Shown piece after piece: positions 1-8,095 of a DNA stretch of 64,000 nucleotides. This DNA comes from JAXDMK01 sp963790325 (GTDB lineage: Bacteria; Actinomycetota; Acidimicrobiia; Acidimicrobiales; AC-14), in assembly GCA_963790325.1 (NCBI GenBank), contig CAWBNY010000003.1, positions 930,001 to 994,000 of the forward strand, given 5' to 3'. Both the position numbers and the translations under genes were made by a program. The notes under the pieces were generated by a model, which had not been told where the DNA came from, searched no databases, and worked only from the letters and a program-made list of their open reading frames with translations. Position 1 is the stretch's first letter; every line of letters begins with the position of its first letter.

Positions 1-103
1 AGCGGGCCGCCACCTCGGCCAGTCGGGGACCGTCGCGAGCCGCCACCCACGGGACGACGGCCAGCAGCCGCTGGAGGCGCTCGTCGGCGCTCAGGCGGGG
101 CAC
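1..103 (-). CDS. pafC: WYL-domain regulator, PafC-like (partial, N-terminus only)
   Basis: Only the first 34 codons are present; the gene runs off the left edge. A GTG start at 103-101 gives a peptide that begins MPRLSADERLQRLLAVVPWV and continues into a helix-turn-helix-like segment, the typical opening of PafC. The start lies inside the last codons of the upstream WYL gene (13-nt overlap), the usual translationally coupled pafB-pafC arrangement. PafB and PafC form a heterodimer that activates the RecA-independent DNA damage response in mycobacteria. Assignment rests on the short N-terminus plus the partner gene; the WYL domain itself is outside the window. Confidence 0.6.
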   Translation of the reverse strand, partial: MPRLSADERLQRLLAVVPWVAARDGPRLAEVAAR

Positions 104-1026
104 TGCGCCTCCAGCCACTCGACCAGCTCGGCCCTCAGCTCGGGCGGTCCCAGGATCTCGGCATGGTCGAGGAAGCCGAGCACGAAGGACCGGAACGCAG
201 GACGGTTGGTCACCGATACGGCCAGGACGACCGAGCCGTCGGGCCGGCGCTCCGCCACCGAGTCCGCCCCCACGAAGCCGACCGCCCACCCGGCCTGGTC
301 GGCGTCGACCAGCAGGCGGGCGACCACCGCCTCCCCCTCCCCCATCTCCCACGCCGCCGGGACGGCGCCCGCCGCCGCCGGTGCCCGCTCGAAGCTGCCC
401 GCCTCGCCCTCGGCGGTGACCTCCGACTCCACCCGGTCGAGGCGGTACGAGCGCTCGTCGCCGGCGCCGTGGTCGAAGCCGGCCAGGTACCAGTGGCCGT
501 TGCGGAACGACAGGCGCCACGGGTCGACCCGCCGGGCCCGTCCGTGGTAGCCGAAGGCCACCGGCCGGCGGGCGGAGATGGCGCCGAACAGCACCGCCAG
601 GTGGTCGGCGCCGGGCAGGGCTGCCACCGCCACCGAACCCACTGCCGGGGCCGGGCCCTCCTCGGCCAGCTCCCCGCCGAGCTTCCACAGGGCGGCCACC
701 CCGTCGGCGCCCTCCATGCGCACGGCCGAGGCGGCCAGGTGGAGCGCGGCCAGCTCGTCCCCCTCGAGGCCGGGATCGCGCAGGTAGTAGGCCTCCTTGG
801 GCACCCGGTACCCGACGATGTCGGGGTGGAGCGGGTCGAGCGGCTCGGTCACCAGGGGCACACCCAGCTCCCGCAGCGCCTCCTTGTCCCGCTCGAAGGC
901 GCGGCGGAACGAGCTGTCGTTCTCGGCGTAGCCGGGCAGGCGAAAGCGCAGCTCGTCGATGGTGAGCGGGCGCTGGGCCTCGAGCAGGGCGGCGACCAGG
1001 TTGATGAGCCGCTCGAGTCGGTGCAT
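91..1026 (-). CDS. pafB: WYL-domain transcriptional regulator, PafB-like
   Basis: 311-aa protein with an N-terminal winged helix (about residues 1-65, motif RRAFERDKEALRELG, characteristic of PafB) and a C-terminal WYL domain (about 150-230, with the YHGRARRVDPW and SYRLDRVE blocks). ATG at 1026 is the natural start, because the frame upstream lacks regulator-like sequence. WYL domains are thought to sense ligand or single-stranded DNA. Together with the overlapping downstream gene it forms a PafBC pair, which in mycobacteria activates DNA-repair genes and sits close to the Pup ligase gene, as here. It is divergent from a SufR-like gene across 57 bp. Confidence 0.82.
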   Translation of the reverse strand: MHRLERLINLVAALLEAQRPLTIDELRFRLPGYAENDSSFRRAFERDKEALRELGVPLVTEPLDPLHPDIVGYRVPKEAYYLRDPGLEGDELAALHLAASAVRMEGADGVAALWKLGGELAEEGPAPAVGSVAVAALPGADHLAVLFGAISARRPVAFGYHGRARRVDPWRLSFRNGHWYLAGFDHGAGDERSYRLDRVESEVTAEGEAGSFERAPAAAGAVPAAWEMGEGEAVVARLLVDADQAGWAVGFVGADSVAERRPDGSVVLAVSVTNRPAFRSFVLGFLDHAEILGPPELRAELVEWLEAQCPA

Positions 1027-1083
1027 GGGCCGCCCATGGTACGGGCGGGGCCTGTATACGGGTTCCGGTATCCTGGTGAGCCC

Positions 1084-1722
1084 ATGACCACACGGTCCCG
1101 GTTGCTCCTCCTGCTGCGGAAGCACCCAGGCATCACCGTGACCGACCTTGCGGCCGCACTGGGCCTCACCGGCATGGGTGTGCGTCGCCACCTGGAGAGC
1201 ATGGAGCTCGACGGCCTGGTCGAGCGCTCCGCCTGCTGCGACCACCGGGTCGGCCGCCCGCCCAACGGCTGGCGGTTGTCGGCCAAGGGCATGGAGCTGC
1301 TGCCCCGCGGCTACGACACGTTCGTCCTCCAGCTGCTGGAGGACCTCTGCGAGCAGGACGGCGACGAAGGCCTCGATGCCGTCCTGCGCCGGCGGAGCGA
1401 GAAGCTGGCCACCCAGTACCGCGACCAGCTGGCCGACGCCGCCACCCTCGACGCCAAGGTCGAGCGCTTGGCCCAGGTCCGCGACCGGGCCGGCTACATG
1501 GCCGAGTGGCACCGGGAGGGCGAGGTGGTGATCCTCGTCGAGAACAACTGCGCCGTCCACCGGGTGGCGGAGCTGTTCCCGGCCGTGTGCGCCATGGAGC
1601 TGTCCCTGTTCCGCACCGTCCTGGGCCCCGACGTCGAGGTCACCCGGGTCTCGCACACGATGTCGGGCGACGCCACCTGCACCTATTGCGTCCGCCCCCG
1701 TCCCGACGACCCGGCTGACTGA
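1084..1722 (+). CDS. SufR-like DeoR/ArsR-type Fe-S regulator
   Basis: 212-aa protein. An N-terminal winged helix (about 1-70, with GMGVRRHLESMELDGLVER) is followed by a C-terminal domain with four clustered cysteines: C156, C169, C199 and C202. This pattern resembles SufR, the [4Fe-4S]-binding repressor of suf Fe-S assembly operons. SufR regulators sense cluster availability and oxidative stress. No suf genes lie in the window, so the target is unknown; candidates are the downstream acyl-CoA dehydrogenase-like gene or the divergent pafB. ATG at 1084 follows directly after a GGTGAGCCC stretch. Family assignment is good; the target is inference. Confidence 0.75.
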   Translation: MTTRSRLLLLLRKHPGITVTDLAAALGLTGMGVRRHLESMELDGLVERSACCDHRVGRPPNGWRLSAKGMELLPRGYDTFVLQLLEDLCEQDGDEGLDAVLRRRSEKLATQYRDQLADAATLDAKVERLAQVRDRAGYMAEWHREGEVVILVENNCAVHRVAELFPAVCAMELSLFRTVLGPDVEVTRVSHTMSGDATCTYCVRPRPDDPAD

Positions 1723-1744
1723 CCCGATCGCGGCCGCGTCCGCG

Positions 1745-2707
1745 GTGGCCGAGGTTCTGGCCGCGACGGCGGAGGAGACCGACCAGGCACCGGTCGTCCC
1801 CCGGGCACGGCTCCGCCTGCTGGCCGACGCCGGCCTCTCCGACCTCTCGTCGATGGCGCCGGCGGTGGCCCGGGAGGTGCACGAGACGCTCGCCGGGGCG
1901 TGCGGGGTGACGTCGTTCGTGTGGGAGCAGCACCACACCCCGGTGCGGCTGCTGGCGGCGGCCCGGGGCCCGGGGGACCCGATGCTGGCACGGCTGCGGG
2001 CGGGCGAGCTGCTGGCCGGGATCGCCTTCGCCTTCCTGCGCCGCCCCGGTCCGCCGGCGGTGGTCGCCACCGCTCGGCGGGGCGGGCTCGTCGTCGACGG
2101 GGAGGCGCCGTGGGTGACGTCGTGGGGCCTGGCCGACGTGTTCGCGGTGGCGGCCCGGATGGGCGACGAGGTGGTGTTCTTCCTCCTGCGCCCGCCCCGG
2201 GACGGGGTCGACGCCTCGCCGCCCTTGGCCCTCGCCGCCATGAACGCGTCCGCCACCGTCCGCCTCCGGTTCGACGGGGTGGTGGTGGCGGACGACGACG
2301 TGATCTCGGTGCAGCCGTACGAGACCTGGCAAACGGCCGACCGGATCCAGTCGGCCCGGCCCCGACCGCCGTCGCTCGGCCTGGCCCGGACGTGCTGCCG
2401 CCTCCTCGACGACCCCGCCTTCGACGCCGAGCTGGCCGCCTGCCGGGCCCACGCCTACGCCCTCCTCGAGGACCAGCGAACCGACGACGGGCACCTGTCC
2501 GCCCTGGTCGCCGCCCGGGCGTGGACCTGCGAGCTGGCCGTGCGGGCGGCCACGGCCCTGGTGGTGGCGGGCGGGGGTCGGTCGATCCTGCGCTCCGACC
2601 CGTCCCAACGGCTCCTGCGGGAAGCCGCCTTCTTCATGATCCAGGCCCAGACGGCCGACCTCCGGGCCGCCACCCTGGCCCGGGTCCGGCGTCAGCCGAG
2701 GAGCTGA
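1745..2707 (+). CDS. acyl-CoA dehydrogenase-like protein
   Basis: 320-aa protein resembling flavin-dependent acyl-CoA dehydrogenases: a helical N-terminal domain (DAGLSDLSSMAP, with GVTSFVWEQHH), a central beta domain (DGEAPWVTSWGLADVF) and a C-terminal helical bundle. It is shorter than typical members (about 380 aa), and no catalytic glutamate can be assigned with confidence, so it may be a non-canonical or oxygenase-like member. The listed GTG start at 1745 may be too far downstream: similar sequence (LTDPIAAASA) continues upstream to about 1715, overlapping the SufR-like gene, but without an obvious ATG/GTG. The two genes are probably co-transcribed. It converges on the DUF3866 gene with a 16-nt overlap. 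Confidence 0.6.
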   Translation: MAEVLAATAEETDQAPVVPRARLRLLADAGLSDLSSMAPAVAREVHETLAGACGVTSFVWEQHHTPVRLLAAARGPGDPMLARLRAGELLAGIAFAFLRRPGPPAVVATARRGGLVVDGEAPWVTSWGLADVFAVAARMGDEVVFFLLRPPRDGVDASPPLALAAMNASATVRLRFDGVVVADDDVISVQPYETWQTADRIQSARPRPPSLGLARTCCRLLDDPAFDAELAACRAHAYALLEDQRTDDGHLSALVAARAWTCELAVRAATALVVAGGGRSILRSDPSQRLLREAAFFMIQAQTADLRAATLARVRRQPRS

Positions 2708-3630
2708 GCGGCCAGGACCCCGGCGGCGGCCGCCCACCGGAAGAACCCCGGATCCGCGGCCGGCGGGCGACCCATGGTGGTCGCCGGCCCGAAGTCGAGG
2801 TCGTCGGGGACCGGGACGTCGTCCGGAACGGCCACCAGGGGCTTCGACGCAGCCAGGGTGAGGGCGGTGGTGGTGTGGTGGCTGACCCCCCGGTGGCGGT
2901 CCCGGGGGTCGGCGTCGGAGTAGCGCACCGCCACCACCGGACGTCCTCCCAGGTGGGCGGCGGCGTCGATCACGGCCGCCACCTCCACCCCGCCGAAGCC
3001 GTACTCGGATCCGGTTCCGACCACGCCCGGTCCGGGAGCGACCACGACCGCGTCCGCCCCGGCCACGGCCACCGCCACCTGCAGCCCCGATAGCACGTTC
3101 ACCGCCTCGTGGTCCCCCCCGAAAGCCTGCCCGCACGACACCGTCGCCGCCAGCAACCCCCGTTCCCGCAGGCCGGCGACCAGGTCGGACAGCGCCAACG
3201 GCAGCGCGGCCGAGTCGGTCATCACGTACACCAACCGTCGACCGGGCGCCTGGCGGGCGAACGCGGCCGCCACCCCGGCCACCTGGCTGTGGAGGTCGCA
3301 GGCCACGACCGGCGTCCCGTCGAGCCGGGCCCCGTCGGCGACGGACGCCTCCACGTCGACCTGGAGGCTGGTGTACCGCAGCTTCATCTCCCGGCCGGGT
3401 CCGGGCTCCGACCACGACGACCGTTCGAGGTTCCAGTGGACGAAGTGCCACCCGCCGGTGCCCAGCCCGAGGTCGACCGCGGTGGTGTTCACCACCACCC
3501 GGTCCCCCACCGCCACCGTCCCGATCAGCTGCGGGAGGACGTAGGCCTGCTCCCCGTCGACCAGCACCTTCTGCAGCCCGGGTCGCTCGGCGACGACCGC
3601 GGTCACGACGCCCGTGCGGTACGACGGCAC
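2692..3630 (-). CDS. DUF3866 family protein
   Basis: 312-aa protein of the DUF3866 family, a conserved actinobacterial protein of unknown function regularly found beside pafA. It carries no signal peptide or membrane segment. Glycine-rich blocks such as YVMTDSAALPLALSDLV and GPGVVGTGSEYGFGG look like parts of a Rossmann-type or nucleotide-binding fold, though no enzyme motif is recognised. GTG at 3630 is 2 nt after the pafA stop, so the genes are almost certainly translationally coupled. The neighbourhood suggests a role tied to pupylation, but nothing in the sequence demonstrates it. Confidence 0.8.
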   Translation of the reverse strand: MPSYRTGVVTAVVAERPGLQKVLVDGEQAYVLPQLIGTVAVGDRVVVNTTAVDLGLGTGGWHFVHWNLERSSWSEPGPGREMKLRYTSLQVDVEASVADGARLDGTPVVACDLHSQVAGVAAAFARQAPGRRLVYVMTDSAALPLALSDLVAGLRERGLLAATVSCGQAFGGDHEAVNVLSGLQVAVAVAGADAVVVAPGPGVVGTGSEYGFGGVEVAAVIDAAAHLGGRPVVAVRYSDADPRDRHRGVSHHTTTALTLAASKPLVAVPDDVPVPDDLDFGPATTMGRPPAADPGFFRWAAAAGVLAAQLLG

Positions 3631-3632
3631 CG

Positions 3633-4991
3633 CTACAGCGAGGCGATCAGTTTTTCGACCCGCTCGTCGCGCGACTTGAACGGGTCCTTGCACAGGACCG
3701 TGCGCTGGGCCTGGTCGTTGAGCTTCAGGTGCACCCAGTCGACCGTGTAGTCCCGCTTGCGCTCCTTGGCCTTGCGGATGAACTCGCCCCGCAGCCGGGC
3801 CCGGGTGGTCTGGGGGGGCGTGGTCACCGCCGTCTCGATGGCGGCGTCGGTGACGATGCGCTCCACCAGCCCCCGCTCCTGCATCCGGTAGTACAGCCCC
3901 CGCTCCCGGTTGACGTCGTGGTACTGGAGGTCGAGCAGGGCCACCTTGGGGTGGCTGAGGGGCAGCTGGTGACGGTCGCGGTAGGCCTCGATCATCCGGT
4001 GCTTGATGACCCAGTCGCACTCCCGGTCGAGCAGGAGGGGGTCGACCTCGATCTTGGTCAGGCAGTGCTCCCACATCTTGAGGGCCTGCTCCTCCAGCGG
4101 GCTCAGGCCCCGGCTCTCCGAGTACCGCAGGGCCCGGCCCAGGTACTCCTTCTGGATGTCGAGGGCGCTCAGCTCCCGGCCGTTCTCCAGCCGGACCTTC
4201 CGCCGGCAGGTGATGTCGTGGCTGATCTCCCGGATGGCCCGGATGGGGTTGTCGAGGGTCATGTCCCGCAGGACCACGCCCGGGTCCTCCAGCATGCGCA
4301 GGAGGATGCTCGTCGACCCCATCTTGAGGAACGTGGCGTACTCGCTCATGTTGGAGTCGCCCACGATCACGTGCAGGCGGCGGAAGCGCTCGGCGTCGGC
4401 GTGGGGCTCGTCGCGGGTGTTGATGATGGGCCGGCTGCGGGTGGTGGCCGACGACACGCCCTCCCAGATGTGCTCCGCCCGCTGGCTGATGCAGTAGGTG
4501 GCGCCCCGGGCGGTGTTGAGGACCTTGCCCGCCCCGGCGAAGATCTGGCGGCTGACGAAGAAGGGGATGAGGACCTCGGCGTAGTGGCCGAAGTCGTCGC
4601 GGCGGCTGGTGAGGTAGTTCTCGTGACAGCCGTAGGAGTTGCCGGCCGAGTCGGTGTTGTTCTTGAACAGGTAGACGATCCCCCGGATGCCCTCCTCCCG
4701 CAGGCGCTGCTCGGCGCTGGCCAGGAGGCTCTCCAGGATGCGCTCGCCGGCCTTGTCGTGGGCGACCAGGTCCTCGATGGAGTCGCACTCGGGCGTGGCG
4801 TACTCGGGGTGGCTGCCGACGTCGAGGTACAGCCGGGCCCCGTTCTCCAGGAAGACGTTGCTGCTCCGGCCCCACGACACCACCCGCCGGAAGAGGTAGC
4901 GGGCGACCTCGTCCGGGCTCAGCCGGCGCTGGCCGCGGAGGGTGCAGGTGACGCCGTACTCGTTCTCGAGGCCGAAGATGCGACGGTCCAT
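3633..4991 (-). CDS. pafA: Pup--protein ligase PafA
   Basis: 452-aa ligase that uses ATP to join the C-terminal glutamate of Pup to lysines of target proteins, marking them for the proteasome. It starts MDRRIFGLENEYGV, with the Mg/ATP-binding glutamate E9. The catalytic aspartate block LYLDVGSHPEYATPECD places D57 at the expected position. Further family blocks KNNTDSAGNSYGCHENYL and SRQIFAGAGKVLN are intact, and the length is normal. The ATG start abuts a divergent DUF2007-like gene. It is the first gene of a two-gene unit with DUF3866. The related glutamine deamidase Dop lies at 8304-9794 and lacks this exact C-terminus, so the two can be told apart. Confidence 0.96.
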   Translation of the reverse strand: MDRRIFGLENEYGVTCTLRGQRRLSPDEVARYLFRRVVSWGRSSNVFLENGARLYLDVGSHPEYATPECDSIEDLVAHDKAGERILESLLASAEQRLREEGIRGIVYLFKNNTDSAGNSYGCHENYLTSRRDDFGHYAEVLIPFFVSRQIFAGAGKVLNTARGATYCISQRAEHIWEGVSSATTRSRPIINTRDEPHADAERFRRLHVIVGDSNMSEYATFLKMGSTSILLRMLEDPGVVLRDMTLDNPIRAIREISHDITCRRKVRLENGRELSALDIQKEYLGRALRYSESRGLSPLEEQALKMWEHCLTKIEVDPLLLDRECDWVIKHRMIEAYRDRHQLPLSHPKVALLDLQYHDVNRERGLYYRMQERGLVERIVTDAAIETAVTTPPQTTRARLRGEFIRKAKERKRDYTVDWVHLKLNDQAQRTVLCKDPFKSRDERVEKLIASL

Positions 4992-5017
4992 TGGCTGACC
5001 ACGGTACCGTCGATGGG

Positions 5018-5338
5018 GTGCAACAGACCCGAATGGTGCGTCTGGCGACAGTGGCCAGCAGCTTCCACGCCCGGGTGATCGCCGCCCGCCTCGGCGTCGA
5101 GGGGATGACCATCGAGCTGCGGGGCAACATCGACGGGATCTACCCCATCGGCGACGTCCACGTCTTCGTCGACGCCGACGACCTGCCTGCGGCCCAGGAG
5201 CTGCTCCTCGTCGACGAGGTGGAGTCCGTCTTCGACATGGTCGACGACGCCGGCGAGCCGTCGACGCCCCGCGAGCTGTGGATCGTCCTCGGCGCCATCC
5301 TGGTGATGGCGGCGGTGCTGTTCGTCCGAGCCTTCTAG
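5018..5338 (+). CDS. DUF2007-like small membrane-anchored protein
   Basis: About 106 aa. The N-terminal part (RLATVASSFHARVIAARLGVEGM, then IDGIYPIGDVHVFVDADDLPAAQELL) has the ferredoxin-like pattern of DUF2007 'putative signal transducing' proteins. The last about 20 residues form one hydrophobic helix (LWIVLGAILVMAAVLFVRAF), giving a C-terminal membrane anchor. GTG at 5018 is preferred; an in-frame TTG at 4991 would overlap the pafA start codon, and an ATG at 5033 is also possible. It is divergent from pafA and converges on prcA. Function unknown. Confidence 0.65.
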   Translation: MQQTRMVRLATVASSFHARVIAARLGVEGMTIELRGNIDGIYPIGDVHVFVDADDLPAAQELLLVDEVESVFDMVDDAGEPSTPRELWIVLGAILVMAAVLFVRAF

Positions 5339-5429
5339 GCGCAGCCGGGACCCCTCCGGGTGTTCACGCTCGCGAGCCCGGCCGTCCGGTGATCGACCTG
5401 GCCCCCGGCGGCGGCCCGATCCGGTCCGG

Positions 5430-6128
5430 TCAGGCACCCTCCGGTGACATCAGCAGCGGTTCGAGCTCGGCCTCGGTGAGTCGGCGAAAAGCGCGGTGGG
5501 CCAGGGCCCGGTCGAGGACGGCCACCTCCAGCTCGCCGGTGGGAATCGTCCGGTCGGGGCCGGCCAGCGCCGTGACCGCCCCCCGCAGGGCCGCGCCCAG
5601 GTCGAGGGTGGCATCGTCGGCGGCGGCCGCGTTGAGACGCTCGGAGATGGCGACCGCGTCGCCTCCGAGGACGGTGCGGTGCTCCTCGTCGACGACGGTG
5701 CCGTCGTAGGAGATGCGGAAGACCTGGTCGTCGGCCAGCTGCCAGCCGACCTCGGCCACCAGGATCTCGACCTCCATGGGCTTCATCTCGTGGGTGAACA
5801 CGTTGCCCAGGAGCTGGGCGAAGGCGTTGGCCAGGGAGCGGGAGTCGACGTCCTCCCGGGAGTAGCTGTAGCCCTTGAGGTCGGCGTGGCGGATGCCGGC
5901 GGTGCGCAGGGAGTCGAACTCGCTGAACTTGCCCACCCCGGCGAAGGCGATGCGGTCGTAGATCTCGGCCACCTTGTGGAGGGTGCGGGACGGGTTCTCG
6001 GCGCACAGCAGGATCCCGTTGTCGTAGCTGAGGGCGACCAGGGCCCGGCCCCGGGCGATGCCCTTGCGGGCATAGTCGGCCCGGTCCTTCATCACCTGCT
6101 CGGGAGCGACGTAGTAGGGCATGCTCAT
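5430..6128 (-). CDS. prcA: 20S proteasome alpha subunit PrcA
   Basis: 232-aa non-catalytic alpha subunit. It starts MSMPYYVAPEQVMKDRADYARKGIARG, the gated N-terminus of bacterial proteasome alpha rings, followed by the fold segments SYDNGILLCAENPS and IYDRIAFAGVGKFSEFDSL. It lacks the N-terminal threonine of beta subunits. The alpha rings cap the chamber and dock the ARC/Mpa ATPase through its C-terminal GQYL motif, which is present in the ARC gene of this window. prcA starts 10 nt after prcB, so the two form an operon. A 90-bp spacer separates it from the convergent DUF2007-like gene. Confidence 0.95.
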   Translation of the reverse strand: MSMPYYVAPEQVMKDRADYARKGIARGRALVALSYDNGILLCAENPSRTLHKVAEIYDRIAFAGVGKFSEFDSLRTAGIRHADLKGYSYSREDVDSRSLANAFAQLLGNVFTHEMKPMEVEILVAEVGWQLADDQVFRISYDGTVVDEEHRTVLGGDAVAISERLNAAAADDATLDLGAALRGAVTALAGPDRTIPTGELEVAVLDRALAHRAFRRLTEAELEPLLMSPEGA

Positions 6129-6138
6129 GGCTGCTGGC

Positions 6139-6933
6139 TCACTTCTTCTGGCCCTCGGTCATGCGGGCGATGAGGTGTTGGAAGCGCTCGGCCACCTCGG
6201 CGTCGCCCACCCGGGCGAAGCCGTCGGCGGTGATGGTGGCGACGGTCGGGTAGATGCCCCGGACGGGGTCGGGCCCACCGGTGGCGGCGTCCTCGTCGGC
6301 CGCCTGGTAGAGCGACTCGACGGCCAGCTCGATGGCGGCGGCCCGGTCGAGGCCCTTGCGGTAGCCGAGCTTGATCGTGGTGCGGGCGTCCCGCCCGCCG
6401 GAGCCGGTGGCGTGGAAGTCGGCCTCCTCGTAGCGACCGCCGGTCATGTCGTACTTGAAGATGCGCCCGCACCGCCGGCGGAGGTCGTAGCCGGCGTAGA
6501 TGGGGACCACCGCCAGTCCCTGCATGGCCATGGGCATGTTGTCGCGGACCATGTGGCCGAGCTTGTTGGCCTTGCCCTCCAGGCTGAGGGCGACGCCCTC
6601 CACCTTCTCGTAGTGCTCGAGCTCGGTCTGGAAGAGGCGCACCATCTCCACCGCCGGCCCCGCCGCCCCTGCTATCGACACGCCCGAGTAGCGGTCGGCG
6701 GGGAAGACCTTCTCGATGTCGCGGTCGGCGATGCTGTAGCCCTCGGTGGCCCGCCGGTCGCCGGCCATGAGCACCCCGTCGGCGTACACCACGGCCACGA
6801 TGGTGGTGGCATGGACGATCCGGTCCGGCGGGAACCGGGTCTCCGGTGGCGGCGGCCTGAGGCCGGTGCGGCGGAGGAGCTCGGCGAAGCTGGGGCCCGG
6901 GTCCTCGCCCCGTCCGAAGAAGGGAAGTGTCAT
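6139..6933 (-). CDS. prcB: 20S proteasome beta subunit PrcB
   Basis: 264-aa precursor of the catalytic beta subunit. A propeptide of about 42 residues precedes HATTIVAVVYADGVLMAGDRR; autocleavage before T43 would expose the threonine nucleophile, as in other actinobacterial PrcB proteins. The GDRRAT loop and the glycine-rich SGGRDARTTIKLG segment are conserved. It works with PrcA in the degradation chamber. ATG at 6933 lies 38 bp from the divergent thiol peroxidase start, so the shared promoter region is very short. Unusually, the pair is separated from pup by tpx and two small genes instead of directly following pup. Confidence 0.95.
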   Translation of the reverse strand: MTLPFFGRGEDPGPSFAELLRRTGLRPPPPETRFPPDRIVHATTIVAVVYADGVLMAGDRRATEGYSIADRDIEKVFPADRYSGVSIAGAAGPAVEMVRLFQTELEHYEKVEGVALSLEGKANKLGHMVRDNMPMAMQGLAVVPIYAGYDLRRRCGRIFKYDMTGGRYEEADFHATGSGGRDARTTIKLGYRKGLDRAAAIELAVESLYQAADEDAATGGPDPVRGIYPTVATITADGFARVGDAEVAERFQHLIARMTEGQKK

Positions 6934-6971
6934 CGAAGGTGCAGGCTAGCCCGCCGGTAGGATCGTCCTTC

Positions 6972-7532
6972 ATGGACCTACGCGAGGGTGGAGCGGTCGA
7001 CGCCGGCCGGCCGTTGACGGTCGAGGGCCGCCGGCTGGAGGCGGGCGACCTCGCCCCCGACTTCGAGCTCGACTGCCTCGACGACCAGGGATTTCGCACC
7101 GTTCGGCTCACCGACACCAAGGGTCTCGTGCGGGTGTTGAACGTGGTCAACTCCCTCGACACCCCGGTGTGCGACGCCCAGACCCGCAAGCTGGAGTGGC
7201 AGCTCGACGGGGCCCGGCTGATCACCGTGAGCATGGACCTGCCCTTCGCCATGGCCCGGTGGAGCCGGGAGGCGTGCGCCCGCCACACACCGGGTTCGTC
7301 GCACCGCAGCGAGGAGTTCGGTCGCGACTACGGGGTGCTGATCAAGGAGTGGCGGGCGCTGCAACGGTCGATCTTCGTGATCGACGGGGCCGGCCACGTG
7401 CGCTACGTCGAGTATGTCGAGGACCAGGGCACCGAGCCCGACTACAACGCGGTGATCGACGCGGTGATGGACGCCATCGTCACCACCGAGACCGCCAACT
7501 GCGCCTGCGACGAAGGCGGGAGCTGCGGCTGA
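6972..7532 (+). CDS. tpx: thiol peroxidase (Tpx-type peroxiredoxin)
   Basis: 186-aa cytosolic peroxiredoxin reducing hydrogen and alkyl peroxides. The Tpx block NSLDTPVCDAQTRKLE contains the peroxidatic cysteine C67. In most Tpx proteins the resolving cysteine sits in a PFAxxRFC motif; here that position reads PFAMARW and the nearest cysteine is C102, so the disulfide may form differently. The C-terminus carries three extra cysteines (NCACDEGGSC). ATG at 6972 is chosen because upstream in-frame sequence (from 6927) looks non-coding. It is divergent from prcB and sits between prcBA and pup, linking oxidative defence with protein turnover. Confidence 0.9.
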   Translation: MDLREGGAVDAGRPLTVEGRRLEAGDLAPDFELDCLDDQGFRTVRLTDTKGLVRVLNVVNSLDTPVCDAQTRKLEWQLDGARLITVSMDLPFAMARWSREACARHTPGSSHRSEEFGRDYGVLIKEWRALQRSIFVIDGAGHVRYVEYVEDQGTEPDYNAVIDAVMDAIVTTETANCACDEGGSCG

Positions 7533-7538
7533 CCCCTG

Positions 7539-7590
7539 CGAACTGGTGACGGATTCGGTCGCCCGGGCCACAGAGATCGTCACCCATTGC
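7539..7590. repeat. palindromic intergenic repeat copy 1, probable bidirectional terminator
   Basis: Between the convergent ends of tpx (7532) and the DUF5522 gene (7598) lies a left arm with core GAACTGGTGACGGATTCGGT (7540-7559). The right side (7575-7590) complements it imperfectly through GGTGACG/CGTCACC. Nearly the same left arm recurs at 57393 and, in variant form, at 37284, each time at a convergent junction. The likely role is transcription termination for both genes. Confidence 0.5.
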
Positions 7591-7597
7591 GACTGGG

Positions 7598-7834
7598 TCA
7601 GCGCACGTACGGACAGTGGCGGCAGGCGGAGTCACAGCAGTAGCCCCGGGCGACGTGGGCGGTGGCGGTGAAGACGTAGAGGCCGGACACCGGGTCGATG
7701 TAGTGGAGCTGGCCCTTGTCGAGGGCCCGCTGGTGGGCGTCGAGGATGCGCTGGCGCTGGGGATGGTCGGGCGCCAACCGGCTCGGGTGGGGCTCGCCGA
7801 GGGGCCGCTTGTCGAGCTTGGGCCGAAGGGGCAC
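7598..7834 (-). CDS. DUF5522 family small cysteine-rich protein
   Basis: 78-aa protein ending in the DUF5522 signature: QLHYIDPVSGLYVFTATAHV followed by RGYCCDSACRHCPY. Five cysteines and two histidines cluster in the last 30 residues, consistent with binding a metal or Fe-S cluster. A GTG start at 7834, 2 nt after the stop of the upstream zinc-ribbon gene, gives a sensible N-terminus (VPLRPKLDKRPLGEP). Function unknown; the family is widespread as a short stand-alone protein. It is probably co-transcribed with the zinc-ribbon gene downstream of pup. Confidence 0.72.
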   Translation of the reverse strand: MPLRPKLDKRPLGEPHPSRLAPDHPQRQRILDAHQRALDKGQLHYIDPVSGLYVFTATAHVARGYCCDSACRHCPYVR

Positions 7835-7836
7835 CG

Positions 7837-8034
7837 TCAGGCGGGTCGCCGCAGCTGCCGGGCCCGCTCCCGGATGAGGGCCACCTCGTCGTCGATGGGC
7901 AGGTGGGACCCGAGGTGGCGCATCTCGGCCAGATTGCACGTCTTGCAGCCGATCCGATGAAAGTCGCGAATGCCTGGCGAGCGGTAGAAGTCATCTAGCG
8001 ACTTTTCCACGCCGCACTTCTTGCAGATCTCCAT
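7837..8034 (-). CDS. small zinc-ribbon protein
   Basis: 65-aa protein with two CxxC pairs: MEICKKCGVEKSLDDFYRS and then IGCKTCNLAEM, a layout seen in short zinc-finger proteins common in phages and near HNH-type nucleases. No nuclease residues follow, and the remainder is a charged helix ending RERARQLRRPA. ATG at 8034 is clear. The DNA around its start (about 8035-8100) is visibly poorer in G+C than its neighbours. It lies 61 bp after pup and is coupled to the DUF5522 gene. Function unknown; nucleic-acid binding is a guess from the fold pattern. Confidence 0.65.
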   Translation of the reverse strand: MEICKKCGVEKSLDDFYRSPGIRDFHRIGCKTCNLAEMRHLGSHLPIDDEVALIRERARQLRRPA

Positions 8035-8095
8035 GATCTCAGATGTTAGTGAACAGTAGTTCGCGCGCCCAGTCTATTTGACCTTGTACATCGCT

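Noticed and set aside
1640..3451. A 603-codon minus-strand frame across the acyl-CoA dehydrogenase-like and DUF3866 genes
   Set aside because: Arg/Gly/Pro-rich low-complexity translation without any recognisable domain; conflicts with two better genes.
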